NCBI GenBank assembly: GCA_944393165.1
Contig: CALXZF010000008.1
Location: 1 to 9,203 of the forward strand
DNA: 9,203 nucleotides
Source of the DNA: an uncultured Clostridia bacterium
Lineage (GTDB): Bacteria > Bacillota_A > Clostridia > TANB77 > CAG-508
Direction: 5' to 3'
Below the pieces are notes generated by a model. That model did not search any database. It was not told the origin of the DNA and saw only the letters and a list, made by a program, of their open reading frames with translations. The translations under genes were made by a program, and so were the position numbers. Positions 1 through 7,690 of this stretch are shown here, piece by piece; positions within the stretch are counted from its first letter, which is position 1; every line of letters begins with the position of its first letter.

Positions 1-965
1 TCTTGCCAAATAAAGAATGCCCATAAAAACGATATTATTAGAAATGTAACTAATCTATTGAATGTTTTAAATCTGGTTTTGAATTTGTCTCCAAACATTA
101 CAAATATTCCATTCAATATTCCCCAAATTATGTAGTTTACTCCATGCCACAATCCAGACACTGTGAAAGTTATTAGTAAATTGATGTTTTTCCTTAAAGT
201 TCCTTTTCTATTTCCTCCAAGTGGTATATATACATAATCTTTAAGCCATAAGCTTAAACTAATATGCCACCTTCTCCAAAATTCTTTTATACTTTGAGAA
301 TAATATGGTGAATCAAAGTTTTCTTTTAAATCTATTCCTAGCATTTTTGACACACCTATAACTATATCAATCCCTCCACTAAAGTCTGCATACAGATTAA
401 TTGAATATATAATCATTGCCAAAAGAGCATATGCTCCACTATACTCTAGATTTCCAGAGATAGTTCCTATTAAAATTGCTGTTCTTCCTGCAATAACAAA
501 CTTCTTAATTAACCCCCAGCATACTCTAATTAGCCCGTCGAAAATATTATCTGCAGTTATTTTTCTTTTCGCAAGCAAGTTTTCTTTCATGTCTTCATAT
601 CTACTTATTGGTCCTATAAACAAATGTGGTATATACATAATAAATAAAGTAAAATTAAAGAAGCTCTCTTCTGGTTTGTATTTGCCTTTGTATACATCCA
701 CTAAATATGAAATTATTTGCAAAGTATAATATGAAATTCCAAGTGGTGCAAGTATTGATAAATTAGTGTATGGTAATACTTTCATAAATATTAGTATTGC
801 TAGATTTACTACTATAGTGCTAATTAATACAGCCTTTTTGTGTTTGCCATTTAAATGTTTTCCTGCAATAAAAGTAATTATTATGCTAAAGAAAACATAA
901 AATAGGCTTTGCCAGCCAAAGCTGGCATATAATAGGATACTTACTATTAATAATAGTGCATTCAT
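1..965 (-). CDS. MBOAT-family membrane O-acyltransferase (partial, 3' end outside window)
   Basis: This gene reads leftwards and runs off the window after 321 codons; family members are usually about 450-500 residues, so the C-terminal third is missing. I translated it by hand. The protein is very hydrophobic, with many membrane segments. It carries the MBOAT signatures in order: a YADFSGG stretch (residues 192-198), EFWRRWHISLSLWL (228-241, His234), DYVYIPLGG (243-251) and SGLWHG (270-275), whose His274 is the expected catalytic histidine. Relatives (AlgI, DltB, PatA types) move acyl groups, often acetyl, across the membrane onto cell-wall or exopolysaccharides and usually work with an SGNH/DltD-like partner, which could lie just left of the window. 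The ATG at 965 is preceded by GGAGG (976-980) at 10 nt, and an in-frame stop lies three codons upstream, so no longer start is possible. The first membrane helix of many AlgI-type proteins therefore appears absent. The substrate is unknown. Confidence 0.93.
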   Translation of the reverse strand, partial: MNALLLIVSILLYASFGWQSLFYVFFSIIITFIAGKHLNGKHKKAVLISTIVVNLAILIFMKVLPYTNLSILAPLGISYYTLQIISYLVDVYKGKYKPEESFFNFTLFIMYIPHLFIGPISRYEDMKENLLAKRKITADNIFDGLIRVCWGLIKKFVIAGRTAILIGTISGNLEYSGAYALLAMIIYSINLYADFSGGIDIVIGVSKMLGIDLKENFDSPYYSQSIKEFWRRWHISLSLWLKDYVYIPLGGNRKGTLRKNINLLITFTVSGLWHGVNYIIWGILNGIFVMFGDKFKTRFKTFNRLVTFLIISFLWAFFIWQ

Positions 966-1008
966 TATTTTTTATCCTCCTGCCTTATTTTCTTCGTTTT
1001 GTAATACA

Positions 1009-1143
1009 TTGGGGACAAGCGTAAATGTGACAAAAACCTTGATAACAGCATTGTTGTTTTAAAGTCTGTCCCCCAGCGACAAAGTTGTCGTTTTAAGGCC
1101 TGTCCCCCAGCGACAAAGTTGTCGTTTTAAGGCCTGTCCCCAA
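1009..1143. repeat. REP/MITE-like element with GGGGACA ends and 34-bp tandem repeats
   Basis: The element is bounded by a perfect 9-bp inverted repeat, TTGGGGACA (1009-1017) and TGTCCCCAA (1135-1143). Inside, a 34-bp unit beginning CTGTCCCCCAGCGAC occurs at 1066-1099 and, almost identically, at 1100-1133, with a truncated third copy from 1134. Each full unit holds a 14-bp dyad, CGACAA-AG-TTGTCG (1077-1090 and 1111-1124). The segment 1009-1074 is itself bounded by the same inverted ends, so it may be the basic element and the 34-bp units an expansion. GGGGACA/TGTCCCC-ended interspersed repeats are, from memory, found in several bacterial groups and sometimes linked with REP-associated Y1 transposases. 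No transposase is present here. The element lies between the transglutaminase stop codon (17 bp away) and the MBOAT start, so it may carry the promoter or untranslated leader of the latter. Confidence 0.85.
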
Positions 1144-1160
1144 ACGACACCCAAACGATA

Positions 1161-3029
1161 TTATTCTGCTTTTGGGAATGAGCTAGACCATTTTCTTCCT
1201 TGCATTGATGAACTATTTAGTTTTTCTTCATCTGTTGCAGGGCCAAGTAAATGTCCTCCTGGTGTTGCATCATAATGTCTCCATGCTCCGTTTTGATATA
1301 CTAAATTCCAATAGTGTGTTCTATCTGTTGTGTATATTAATTTATTTGTTATTCCTGCTTTGTTTAATGCTTTTTGTACAAGCATTGCATGAACATAGCA
1401 ATTTCCTGAATAATTTGTTAATCCATACCAAACTGGATCACTTCCACCCCAGCTTGTGTTATATCCAATTCTATTTCTTATTGTTGATACCATTCCTTCT
1501 ACGCTTTGTCCTGCCAGATATTGGTTATAAAATTGGTTGAATTTATTATTTGTGTCTTCTTGATTGTGATTTACAGTTATTTGTCTACTAGCTGTTGAAG
1601 TATTGCCTTTTTTATCCTTTGCGGTATAAGTTATATAATATGTTCCTGCTTTTGAAAGATTAACTTTACTTGAATTTACAGTAAATGAACATGAACCGTC
1701 TCGTGCATCTACTGCACTTACTCCACTCTTATAGTTTGGTGAAGAGTTTTTCTCGACACTCATACTGCTTAATCCATAAAATACTGGTCCTTCTGTATCT
1801 TTCTTTATAGTTAAAGTGGCTTTCTTTTCGACTTTATTTCCATATTTATCTTCTGCTTCTATTGTTACTTCTTGTTTCCCTATTTTTGTATAATCTATTT
1901 CTGTTTTTAGTGTTGTTTTTACTTCTCCTGAAGCATCTTTGGCCGAGACTATAAAGTCTCCTTTGCCATCTATTTTTTCATCATCATAAATAGTTACATC
2001 TCTTAATTTTAGTGTAGGAGCTTTTGTATCTTTTATAATAATTGTAATAGTTTCTTCTTCTCCGTCTATTGTTGTTGTAATTGTATATTCTCCTACTTCT
2101 TCTTTATTTATTTTATCTATGTCACCTTGTTTTATAGCATCTTTGTCTTCTTCATAATTTAAAAGTATGTCTTTTTTCTCTAACTCGTCTCCAAGCTCTA
2201 AATTATATTCTTTTACCACTCTTGAAACATTTAACATACAAACATTTGATGTAACATTTCCCGAACTATCTTTTACTTCTACATTTATTTCATATGTACC
2301 TATTCCAGTTGTTTCTGGAGGGTTAATAATAGATGTAGTCATTTCTGCTAAATCTTTTTTAGATTCTATAAAATCATCTGCATTAAGTTCGTAATCTAAG
2401 TACTTATCTAAATTTTTGAACTCAACTTCTGGAGCTGTTGTATCAACTATATTTAACATTACTTTTTGTGTAACACCGTCATATGATAGCTCTACTTCAT
2501 AACTTCCCACATTGCTAAAATCTATATTAGCCATATCTGTTATAAAGCTTGCTCCTTCTAAGTATTTTTCATCTATAACAAATTGATTTAATTCTACACT
2601 TTCTGTGCCTAATTCTATGTTTACATCTTTAAATTTTTTACTAAATTTTGTATATGCAAAATATCCACCAACTGCAATTCCTGCTAATAAAACAATAATT
2701 ATTATAGCAATTATTACTCTTTTAGCTGTTTTGTTTTTTGGTTTGCTTTCATTTTTTCTTACCCCTTTTTCTATTTCAGGTATTTCTATGTTGTCATCTT
2801 TATTTTCTTGGTCATTTGCATTACTACCCTTTTTATCTTTTGTTTTACCACTCTTTCTATGTTTTGCTTTTTTCTCGTCTTTTTCTTTGTATCTTTTAGC
2901 TTTATTTCCTTCTCTTGAATTCATGTTTCCTTTTTCAACATTTTCTTTAACTTCTTCTGTGCTATTGTTTACTGTATTGTTTTCATCTTTTTTTGATTCT
3001 TCTACAGCAGCTTTATTTTCTTCATCCAT
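1161..3029 (-). CDS. Membrane-anchored Ig-like repeat protein with C-terminal transglutaminase-like domain
   Basis: A 622-residue predicted type II membrane protein. Residues 1-103 are a hydrophilic tail rich in Lys, Glu, Asp and Asn with no signal peptide. One membrane helix follows (about 104-127). About five Ig-like/cadherin-like beta repeats then span 134-488, separated by linkers such as DTTAP (196-200), DTKAP (334-338) and DTEGP (411-415), with repeat endings of the KDKKGN type. The C-terminal part (about 495-622) is a transglutaminase-like fold: Cys544 in SGNCYVHA, His572 in THYWNLVY and Asp587 in RHYDATPGG form the expected Cys-His-Asp triad. Such domains are cysteine proteases, amidases or cross-linking enzymes. 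Here the domain would sit outside the membrane on a stalk, suggesting a cell-wall or surface-protein role, but the substrate is unknown. The ATG at 3029 follows an AGGGGG ribosome site (3038-3043) at 8 nt. The gene starts 47 bp after the M15 peptidase gene and is probably cotranscribed with it. Confidence 0.92.
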   Translation of the reverse strand: MDEENKAAVEESKKDENNTVNNSTEEVKENVEKGNMNSREGNKAKRYKEKDEKKAKHRKSGKTKDKKGSNANDQENKDDNIEIPEIEKGVRKNESKPKNKTAKRVIIAIIIIVLLAGIAVGGYFAYTKFSKKFKDVNIELGTESVELNQFVIDEKYLEGASFITDMANIDFSNVGSYEVELSYDGVTQKVMLNIVDTTAPEVEFKNLDKYLDYELNADDFIESKKDLAEMTTSIINPPETTGIGTYEINVEVKDSSGNVTSNVCMLNVSRVVKEYNLELGDELEKKDILLNYEEDKDAIKQGDIDKINKEEVGEYTITTTIDGEEETITIIIKDTKAPTLKLRDVTIYDDEKIDGKGDFIVSAKDASGEVKTTLKTEIDYTKIGKQEVTIEAEDKYGNKVEKKATLTIKKDTEGPVFYGLSSMSVEKNSSPNYKSGVSAVDARDGSCSFTVNSSKVNLSKAGTYYITYTAKDKKGNTSTASRQITVNHNQEDTNNKFNQFYNQYLAGQSVEGMVSTIRNRIGYNTSWGGSDPVWYGLTNYSGNCYVHAMLVQKALNKAGITNKLIYTTDRTHYWNLVYQNGAWRHYDATPGGHLLGPATDEEKLNSSSMQGRKWSSSFPKAE

Positions 3030-3076
3030 TTTTACATCCCCCTACAAATTATTCTTGCTCATAATATAATCTATTG

Positions 3077-4309
3077 CTATGGTGCAGCACTATAACATTC
3101 TGTAATATAGTATCTACCAGTACTATAATTGCTACCTAAATTTTCTCGTGCATCTAAATCATTAAAATGCCACCATTCAGAACAAAGCGGTGTTAAATCA
3201 GCTCCAACACAGTACTCTCTTAATCTTTTTGCGCCTTCTGTCATATTTTTAGCAAGTGGAACTTTTTCCCATGCAGTTTTAGAATTGCTATCAACAGCAT
3301 AACTCATACTAATTGCTTTATTACTTAGTTCATGCATTTGTGTAGGCATTTCCTCTTCTGTATAATCTGTAATTACCATATATTTGTAATCACCTGTTTT
3401 TCCAACTTCATACTCATTAATTTTCGCTAAGCTTACATCCATTGCAATTCCTTTTTGGTGGTTTGATAATACTTGTGCAATAAACCACCCTTCATTCCAG
3501 CCTCCACCATTGATTCCATTGTATACGGTTTTATTAGAATTCATTAGTTTTCTTAAATTACTAGATACAGTAGTTTGTGCTTCGTATGGTCTATATGTTT
3601 CATATATTTTTAATGAATATCCTTCTTCTAGAGCTAACTCTTGAGCTTTCATAATTTTTATTGCCATTTCGTACATAACAGGCATCATATATTCATCTTT
3701 AGAAAGTCTTTCATTATATGCTTTATTATTGTATAATTTTTTTCCTGTAACATTTGGAATATCTAATCCAGATGATTTAAACAGCGAACTGTAACTATTT
3801 GTGTCATCATATATTATTGACGGAATTATATCAGGCAAATTTATCATACAGTATTTTTTATTAGCCCAGCCAATAACACTATCTTTTTGTATTTTTAACC
3901 AATTCCCACTTTCTCCAATAATCTCAAAACCGGTACCAGGGCTTAGCTTTTTTATTAATTCAGATGATGAATTTGCCTCTTTCCTAATATTTAGCTCTAT
4001 TGATGCATAACCAGTTGCTCCTTCTACTGGCAATTCAAATTGCAGATTATAATCCGGAATTGTTTTAGCCTGTGCTTCTGCAACATCTTTAATATTTAAC
4101 ATGTTCTCTACTGATGTCGTATTAGTATCACTAGATTGACTAGTTTCATTTAAAAATTCACTTGTTTGGGTTTCGTTATTGGGAACTAAATTACTTGTCT
4201 GAATACTTTTTTGATGATTTATAATGCATAAATATGCTATACCAGATATTCCAACAATTACTAGAATACTTAAAATTATTGCTATTGTTTTTAATGCTTT
4301 GTATTTCAT
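3077..4309 (-). CDS. Membrane-anchored SH3-domain M15 peptidase (VanX-type D-Ala-D-Ala dipeptidase family)
   Basis: A 410-residue exported protein. One N-terminal membrane helix (about 7-30) is followed by a Ser/Thr/Asn-rich linker (about 35-70), a bacterial SH3 domain (about 98-155, with LNIRKEAN and GNWLKI motifs) and an M15 peptidase domain (about 205-400). VanX-type catalytic residues are all visible: Arg240 in YETYRP, His284 and Asp291 in SNHQKGIAMD, and Glu378/His381 in SEWWHF, giving a His/Asp/His zinc site with Glu as general base. The His-to-Asp spacing (7) and Glu-to-His spacing (3) match VanX; the segment between Asp291 and His381 is longer. The likely role is cleaving D-Ala-D-Ala or a related D-amino-acid bond in peptidoglycan, with SH3 binding the wall. 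I chose the ATG at 4309 because AGGGGG lies 7 nt upstream and the promoter at 4335-4363 would put the transcript start at about 4328. A longer in-frame ATG at 4348 lies upstream of that start. Confidence 0.9.
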   Translation of the reverse strand: MKYKALKTIAIILSILVIVGISGIAYLCIINHQKSIQTSNLVPNNETQTSEFLNETSQSSDTNTTSVENMLNIKDVAEAQAKTIPDYNLQFELPVEGATGYASIELNIRKEANSSSELIKKLSPGTGFEIIGESGNWLKIQKDSVIGWANKKYCMINLPDIIPSIIYDDTNSYSSLFKSSGLDIPNVTGKKLYNNKAYNERLSKDEYMMPVMYEMAIKIMKAQELALEEGYSLKIYETYRPYEAQTTVSSNLRKLMNSNKTVYNGINGGGWNEGWFIAQVLSNHQKGIAMDVSLAKINEYEVGKTGDYKYMVITDYTEEEMPTQMHELSNKAISMSYAVDSNSKTAWEKVPLAKNMTEGAKRLREYCVGADLTPLCSEWWHFNDLDARENLGSNYSTGRYYITECYSAAP

Positions 4310-4334
4310 ATTACATCCCCCTATCAATAATTGG

Positions 4335-4363
4335 ATTATATAATACATTTATTCTTTTGTAAA
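4335..4363 (-). promoter_or_regulatory. Sigma-A promoter of the M15 peptidase-transglutaminase operon
   Basis: On the minus strand, TTTACA (4358-4363) is separated by 17 bp from a perfect TATAAT (4335-4340). The predicted transcript start is near 4328, giving a leader of only about 19 nt before the ATG at 4309. This supports the shorter start for the peptidase and separates this operon from the ATPase gene upstream. Confidence 0.75.
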
Positions 4364-4474
4364 GGAAGATAATGGAAATTGGCACCGACTATTTCTAATT
4401 TTTTACTATTTTGTTATTACATAACTTATTTATCAAGAAAAATAATATATCTCGTAACCTTGCATATTATATTT

Positions 4475-4508
4475 TTAGCTGTGAACAGTAATACTACTTC
4501 ACAGCTAA
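4475..4508. other. Perfect 11-bp hairpin downstream of the ATPase gene
   Basis: TTAGCTGTGAA (4475-4485) and TTCACAGCTAA (4498-4508) are exact inverse complements around a 12-nt loop, 53 bp past the ATPase stop codon. Neither strand has a run of T right after the stem: the minus strand continues with AAAAATA. It is therefore not a standard intrinsic terminator, but may mark the 3' end of the ATPase transcript, protect it from exonucleases, or be a protein-binding dyad. The rest of 4364-4560 shows nothing convincing. Confidence 0.5.
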
Positions 4509-4560
4509 TTTCAATAATTATTTCCACTATGGACTAAAGCATTTGTATAATATTTTTCTC

Positions 4561-7359
4561 TTATGCTTCATCTTTTGATGTATTTATTTTAAACAACTTA
4601 AATATTTCTACTATAACTAATGGAAGTAATACCAAGCCTATAATCTCAAGCACATTGTTCATTGGTAAAATTGGTATGCTAAAGATATGTCTTAATGCTG
4701 GGACAAATAATATCACAAGCATTAATGCTGCTGATACAGCTATTGCTCCAAGTAATACTTTATTGTTAAATGGATGTGTTTTGAATATAGATTTTTTGTT
4801 ATTTCTAATATTGAACACATGTACAAGCTCAGAAAACGCAAGTACTATAAATGCCATTGTCTGACCTATTTCCACTTTTACTTCTTGTTTTTCAACTATC
4901 TCTGCACCATTTGATAAAGCTTCATCTAAATTTTCTATTTCTTCAGCACTATATATTACTCCATCCATTCTTACCATTGTAGGTAACTTATAATCAGGTG
5001 TTGCCAGTCCTATGATAAATGCTGCAAGAGTAATTAGTCCAATCATAAATCCTTGATATACTACCCTCCAGCTCATTCCTTTTGTAAACACACCTTTTTG
5101 CTTTTTAGGTTTTCTATTCATTACATCATCTTCTGCAGGATCTACAGCCAGCGCTAAAGCCGGAAGTGAGTCAGTTACTAGGTTTACCCATAATATGTGT
5201 ATTGGAAGTAATACTTCTATTAAGCCTACATCAATGCCAAATGTACTGCTAAGCCATGGTGTTATTAGTATTGCTACAAACAACGCAACTATTTCTCCAA
5301 CATTGCTAGATAGCAAAAATTGTATTGCTTTTAAAATATTGTCATATATTCTTCTGCCTTCTTCTACAGATGATACAATTGTTGCAAAATTATCATCTGT
5401 TAAAATAACATCTGCCGCTTCTTTTGACACATCTGTTCCTACTATCCCCATTGCACATCCTATATCTGCTGTTTTTAATGCAGGTGCATCATTTACTCCG
5501 TCTCCTGTCATTGCTACTATTTCGCCATTAGCTTGCCATGCTTTTACTATACGCACTTTATGCTCTGGCGATACCCTTGCATATACTGAATATTGTCTAA
5601 TATTTTTTGTTAAATACTCATCACTCATCTCTTCTAATTCTGCTCCGGTTATAGCTTCATTCTCATTTTCCAATATTCCTAGAGCTTTTGCTATTGCAAC
5701 TGCAGTTATTTTGTGGTCTCCAGTAATCATAACAGTTTTTATTCCAGCTGTTTTACATTTTTCTACTGCTGCTTTAACCTCTTCCCTTGGTGGGTCAATC
5801 ATTCCAACCATTCCAACAAATATCAAATTGTTTTCAATGTTTTTCATTTCTTCATCTGTTGGTTCAAGCTCTAATTCTTTATATGCCATTGCCAAAACTC
5901 TTAAAGCATCTTTTGCCATTGCCACATTATTTTCATCTACAGTTTTTCTATATTCAGCTAAATCATTTTTAATTTCTCCATTTACTTCATATCTATCGCA
6001 TTTTGCTAAAAGTTCATCTATTCCGCCTTTTGTAAGAGCAAAATATTTATCTCCTATTTTATTTATTGTTGTCATTAACTTTCTATCAGAATCAAATGGA
6101 TACTCTTTTACTCTTTCTATTTTTAAAGTGTTTTCCACATCAAATTTAATTTTCAATCCTAAATCAATTAATGCTGTCTCTGTTGGATCTCCTGTTAGCG
6201 TATTATTTTCTCCTAATTTAGTATCATTGCACAAAGTACTTACATACATAAGTTTTTTTAAATCATTTTCTATATTTGTTATATCATTAACACTTTTTAG
6301 CTCATTATCTGCAAATACTTTTTGAACAGTCATTTTATTTTGTGTTAATGTTCCGGTTTTGTCAGAACAAATAACTGTTGCACTTCCAAGTGTTTCAACT
6401 GCAGGGAGCTTCTTTATAATGGCATTTTTCTTTACCATTCTTTGTACACCAATTGCAAGAACTATTGTAGATACAGCTGCTAGTCCTTCTGGGATTGCCG
6501 CAACTGCTAAGCTTACTGCTGTCATAAACATATCTATTAAATCTTTACCATATGCAATTCCTATAACAAATATTACAATACATATTGCCAAAGCTGCTAT
6601 TCCTAATGTTTTTCCTAATTTGTTTAACTTAATTTGAAGTGGAGTTGCTGTTCCTACTGTATCATTAATTATTGTAGCAATTTTTCCAACCTCTGTATTC
6701 ATTCCAGTTTCAACTACAATACCTTTTCCTCTTCCATAAGTTACAAGTGAAGATGAAAATAGCATATTTGTTCTATCTCCAATTCCTACTTTTTCATCTT
6801 CTATAACTTGTGCATCTTTGTCCACTGGCACAGATTCTCCTGTCAAAGATGACTCCTGCGATTTCAAATTTACAGCTTCTACTATTCTTAAATCTGCTGG
6901 TACATAATCGCCTGTGTCTAAAACAACCACATCTCCAGGTACAAGTTCTCTTGAAATTACTACCTCCACTTTTCCGTTACGCACAACCTTTGCCACATGG
7001 GAGCTAAGTTTTTGCAATGCTTCCAAAGACTTTTCTGCTTTGTTTTCTTGAACAACACCAATAATTGCATTTACTATTACTACAATTAAAATAATGATAG
7101 AGTCAGTAATTCCTTCTCCCTCCATGTAGCCTACTACTCCAGAAACAATAGCTGCTACAATTAAAACGATAATCATAAAATCTTTAAATTGCTCTAAAAA
7201 TTTTACAAATAAGCTTTTTTTCTTTTTAGCTTTTAGCTCGTTGTAACCATATTTTTGTCTCTTTTCTTCTACTTGAGCGCTGGTCAAGCCACTTTGTATA
7301 TTAGTTCCCAGCTCCTCTTCAATGCTTGCCTGATCTTTGTTAAACCAATTCTTTTCCAA
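4561..7359 (-). CDS. P-type (P2A) cation-transporting ATPase, Ca2+/Mn2+ type, under a Mn2+ riboswitch
   Basis: A full-length 932-residue P2-type ATPase. An N-terminal cation-ATPase domain (1-55) is followed by ten predicted membrane helices (about 62-80, 84-102, 251-270, 277-296, 678-700, 715-740, 764-787, 832-850, 867-887, 902-922). Motifs include TGES (173-176, actuator), PEGL in helix 4 (290-293), the phosphorylation site DKTGTLTQN (Asp333), the KGG segment near 444 (nucleotide binding), TGDH (546-549) and TGDGVNDAPAL (618-628). By eye, the SERCA Ca2+ ligands are conserved: Glu291, Asn686, Glu689, Asn726, Thr729, Asp730 and Glu844. It would pump Ca2+ and/or Mn2+ out of the cytoplasm using ATP. 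The Mn2+ riboswitch in its leader argues for a Mn2+ export role, as reported for riboswitch-controlled P-type ATPases of lactococci and streptococci. The start codon is TTG (7357-7359), 8 nt after AAGGAG; no in-frame ATG fits as well. Confidence 0.96.
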   Translation of the reverse strand: MEKNWFNKDQASIEEELGTNIQSGLTSAQVEEKRQKYGYNELKAKKKKSLFVKFLEQFKDFMIIVLIVAAIVSGVVGYMEGEGITDSIIILIVVIVNAIIGVVQENKAEKSLEALQKLSSHVAKVVRNGKVEVVISRELVPGDVVVLDTGDYVPADLRIVEAVNLKSQESSLTGESVPVDKDAQVIEDEKVGIGDRTNMLFSSSLVTYGRGKGIVVETGMNTEVGKIATIINDTVGTATPLQIKLNKLGKTLGIAALAICIVIFVIGIAYGKDLIDMFMTAVSLAVAAIPEGLAAVSTIVLAIGVQRMVKKNAIIKKLPAVETLGSATVICSDKTGTLTQNKMTVQKVFADNELKSVNDITNIENDLKKLMYVSTLCNDTKLGENNTLTGDPTETALIDLGLKIKFDVENTLKIERVKEYPFDSDRKLMTTINKIGDKYFALTKGGIDELLAKCDRYEVNGEIKNDLAEYRKTVDENNVAMAKDALRVLAMAYKELELEPTDEEMKNIENNLIFVGMVGMIDPPREEVKAAVEKCKTAGIKTVMITGDHKITAVAIAKALGILENENEAITGAELEEMSDEYLTKNIRQYSVYARVSPEHKVRIVKAWQANGEIVAMTGDGVNDAPALKTADIGCAMGIVGTDVSKEAADVILTDDNFATIVSSVEEGRRIYDNILKAIQFLLSSNVGEIVALFVAILITPWLSSTFGIDVGLIEVLLPIHILWVNLVTDSLPALALAVDPAEDDVMNRKPKKQKGVFTKGMSWRVVYQGFMIGLITLAAFIIGLATPDYKLPTMVRMDGVIYSAEEIENLDEALSNGAEIVEKQEVKVEIGQTMAFIVLAFSELVHVFNIRNNKKSIFKTHPFNNKVLLGAIAVSAALMLVILFVPALRHIFSIPILPMNNVLEIIGLVLLPLVIVEIFKLFKINTSKDEA

Positions 7360-7423
7360 ATCAATCGCTCCTTCTTTAATATTTTGCTTAAAAAAGTCCT
7401 TTTTATTCTTGTTTTATTGTATA

Positions 7424-7452
7424 AATATATCATTATTTAAAATTTTTAACAA
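7424..7452 (-). promoter_or_regulatory. Possible second promoter of the ATPase gene, downstream of the riboswitch
   Basis: On the minus strand, TTGTTA (7447-7452) lies 17 bp before TATATT (7424-7429), and TGA directly precedes the latter, giving an extended -10. It sits in the AT-rich leader between the riboswitch terminator and the TTG start, so it would give transcription that bypasses Mn2+ control. The -35 is weak and this stretch is very AT-rich, so a chance match is possible. I see nothing else in the leader at 7360-7540. Confidence 0.35.
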
Positions 7453-7546
7453 TAATTTACTTAAACAAATTTATTATATTCTTTGTTACTCTGTCTTAAT
7501 ATTTATAATCTTTAAATTGTAACTGTTTCATAACTATTAAAACAAG

Positions 7547-7608
7547 AAAAAAAGACTTCTTTAGGATTTTATATTTTATGGCAAAAATATAAATCCTTAA
7601 AAAGTCTT
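7547..7608 (-). terminator. Riboswitch-controlled intrinsic terminator (expression platform)
   Basis: On the minus strand a long stem forms between 7587-7608 and 7552-7577. The pairing arms include AAGACTT (7602-7608) with its complement at 7552-7558, then an AGGATTT-type arm with one bulge, a ATATTTT arm, and a short loop around 7578-7584. Seven T (7547-7553) and further T-rich sequence follow. The 5' arm contains the bases that form the 3' side of the riboswitch P1 helix (7599-7604), so terminator and ligand-bound aptamer exclude each other. This predicts transcription stopping without Mn2+ and readthrough with it. Confidence 0.85.
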
Positions 7609-7690
7609 GCTTACCTTCTTTTAGGTTACTAACCATGCCGTTTAGGCTATGTGTTGTTGATTAGTAGTTTTCAAGCTACTCCCTTTTTAT
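7599..7690 (-). promoter_or_regulatory. yybP-ykoY manganese riboswitch aptamer
   Basis: The minus-strand RNA shows the hallmarks of this class: a 5' AAAAAGGGAGTAGC segment (7675-7688), a central ATCAACA (7656-7662), a GCC/GGC hairpin flanked by CTAATC/GGTTAG, an ACCT/AGGT hairpin (about 7613-7627), and the closing GCAAGACTTTTT (7599-7610). P1 pairs AAAAAG (7683-7688) with CTTTTT (7599-7604). These riboswitches bind Mn2+ where two helical arms dock and usually switch on Mn2+ exporters. It lies about 240 bp before the ATPase start with a terminator between them, so it probably acts by antitermination. The identification is by motif, not by covariance search. Confidence 0.87.

Noticed and set aside
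4310..4348. A longer start (ATG at 4348) for the M15 peptidase.
   Set aside because: It overlaps the -10 box at 4335-4340, lies upstream of the predicted transcript start, and has no ribosome site.
4413..4425. GTTAT-TAC-ATAAC dyad about 50 bp upstream of the peptidase -35.
   Set aside because: Short and AT-rich, expected by chance in this composition, with no second copy seen near the promoter.
5195..6325. A long open frame on the plus strand opposite the ATPase gene.
   Set aside because: It is antisense to strongly conserved ATPase motifs, has no ribosome site, and has the Ser/Ile-rich composition of a complementary-strand shadow.
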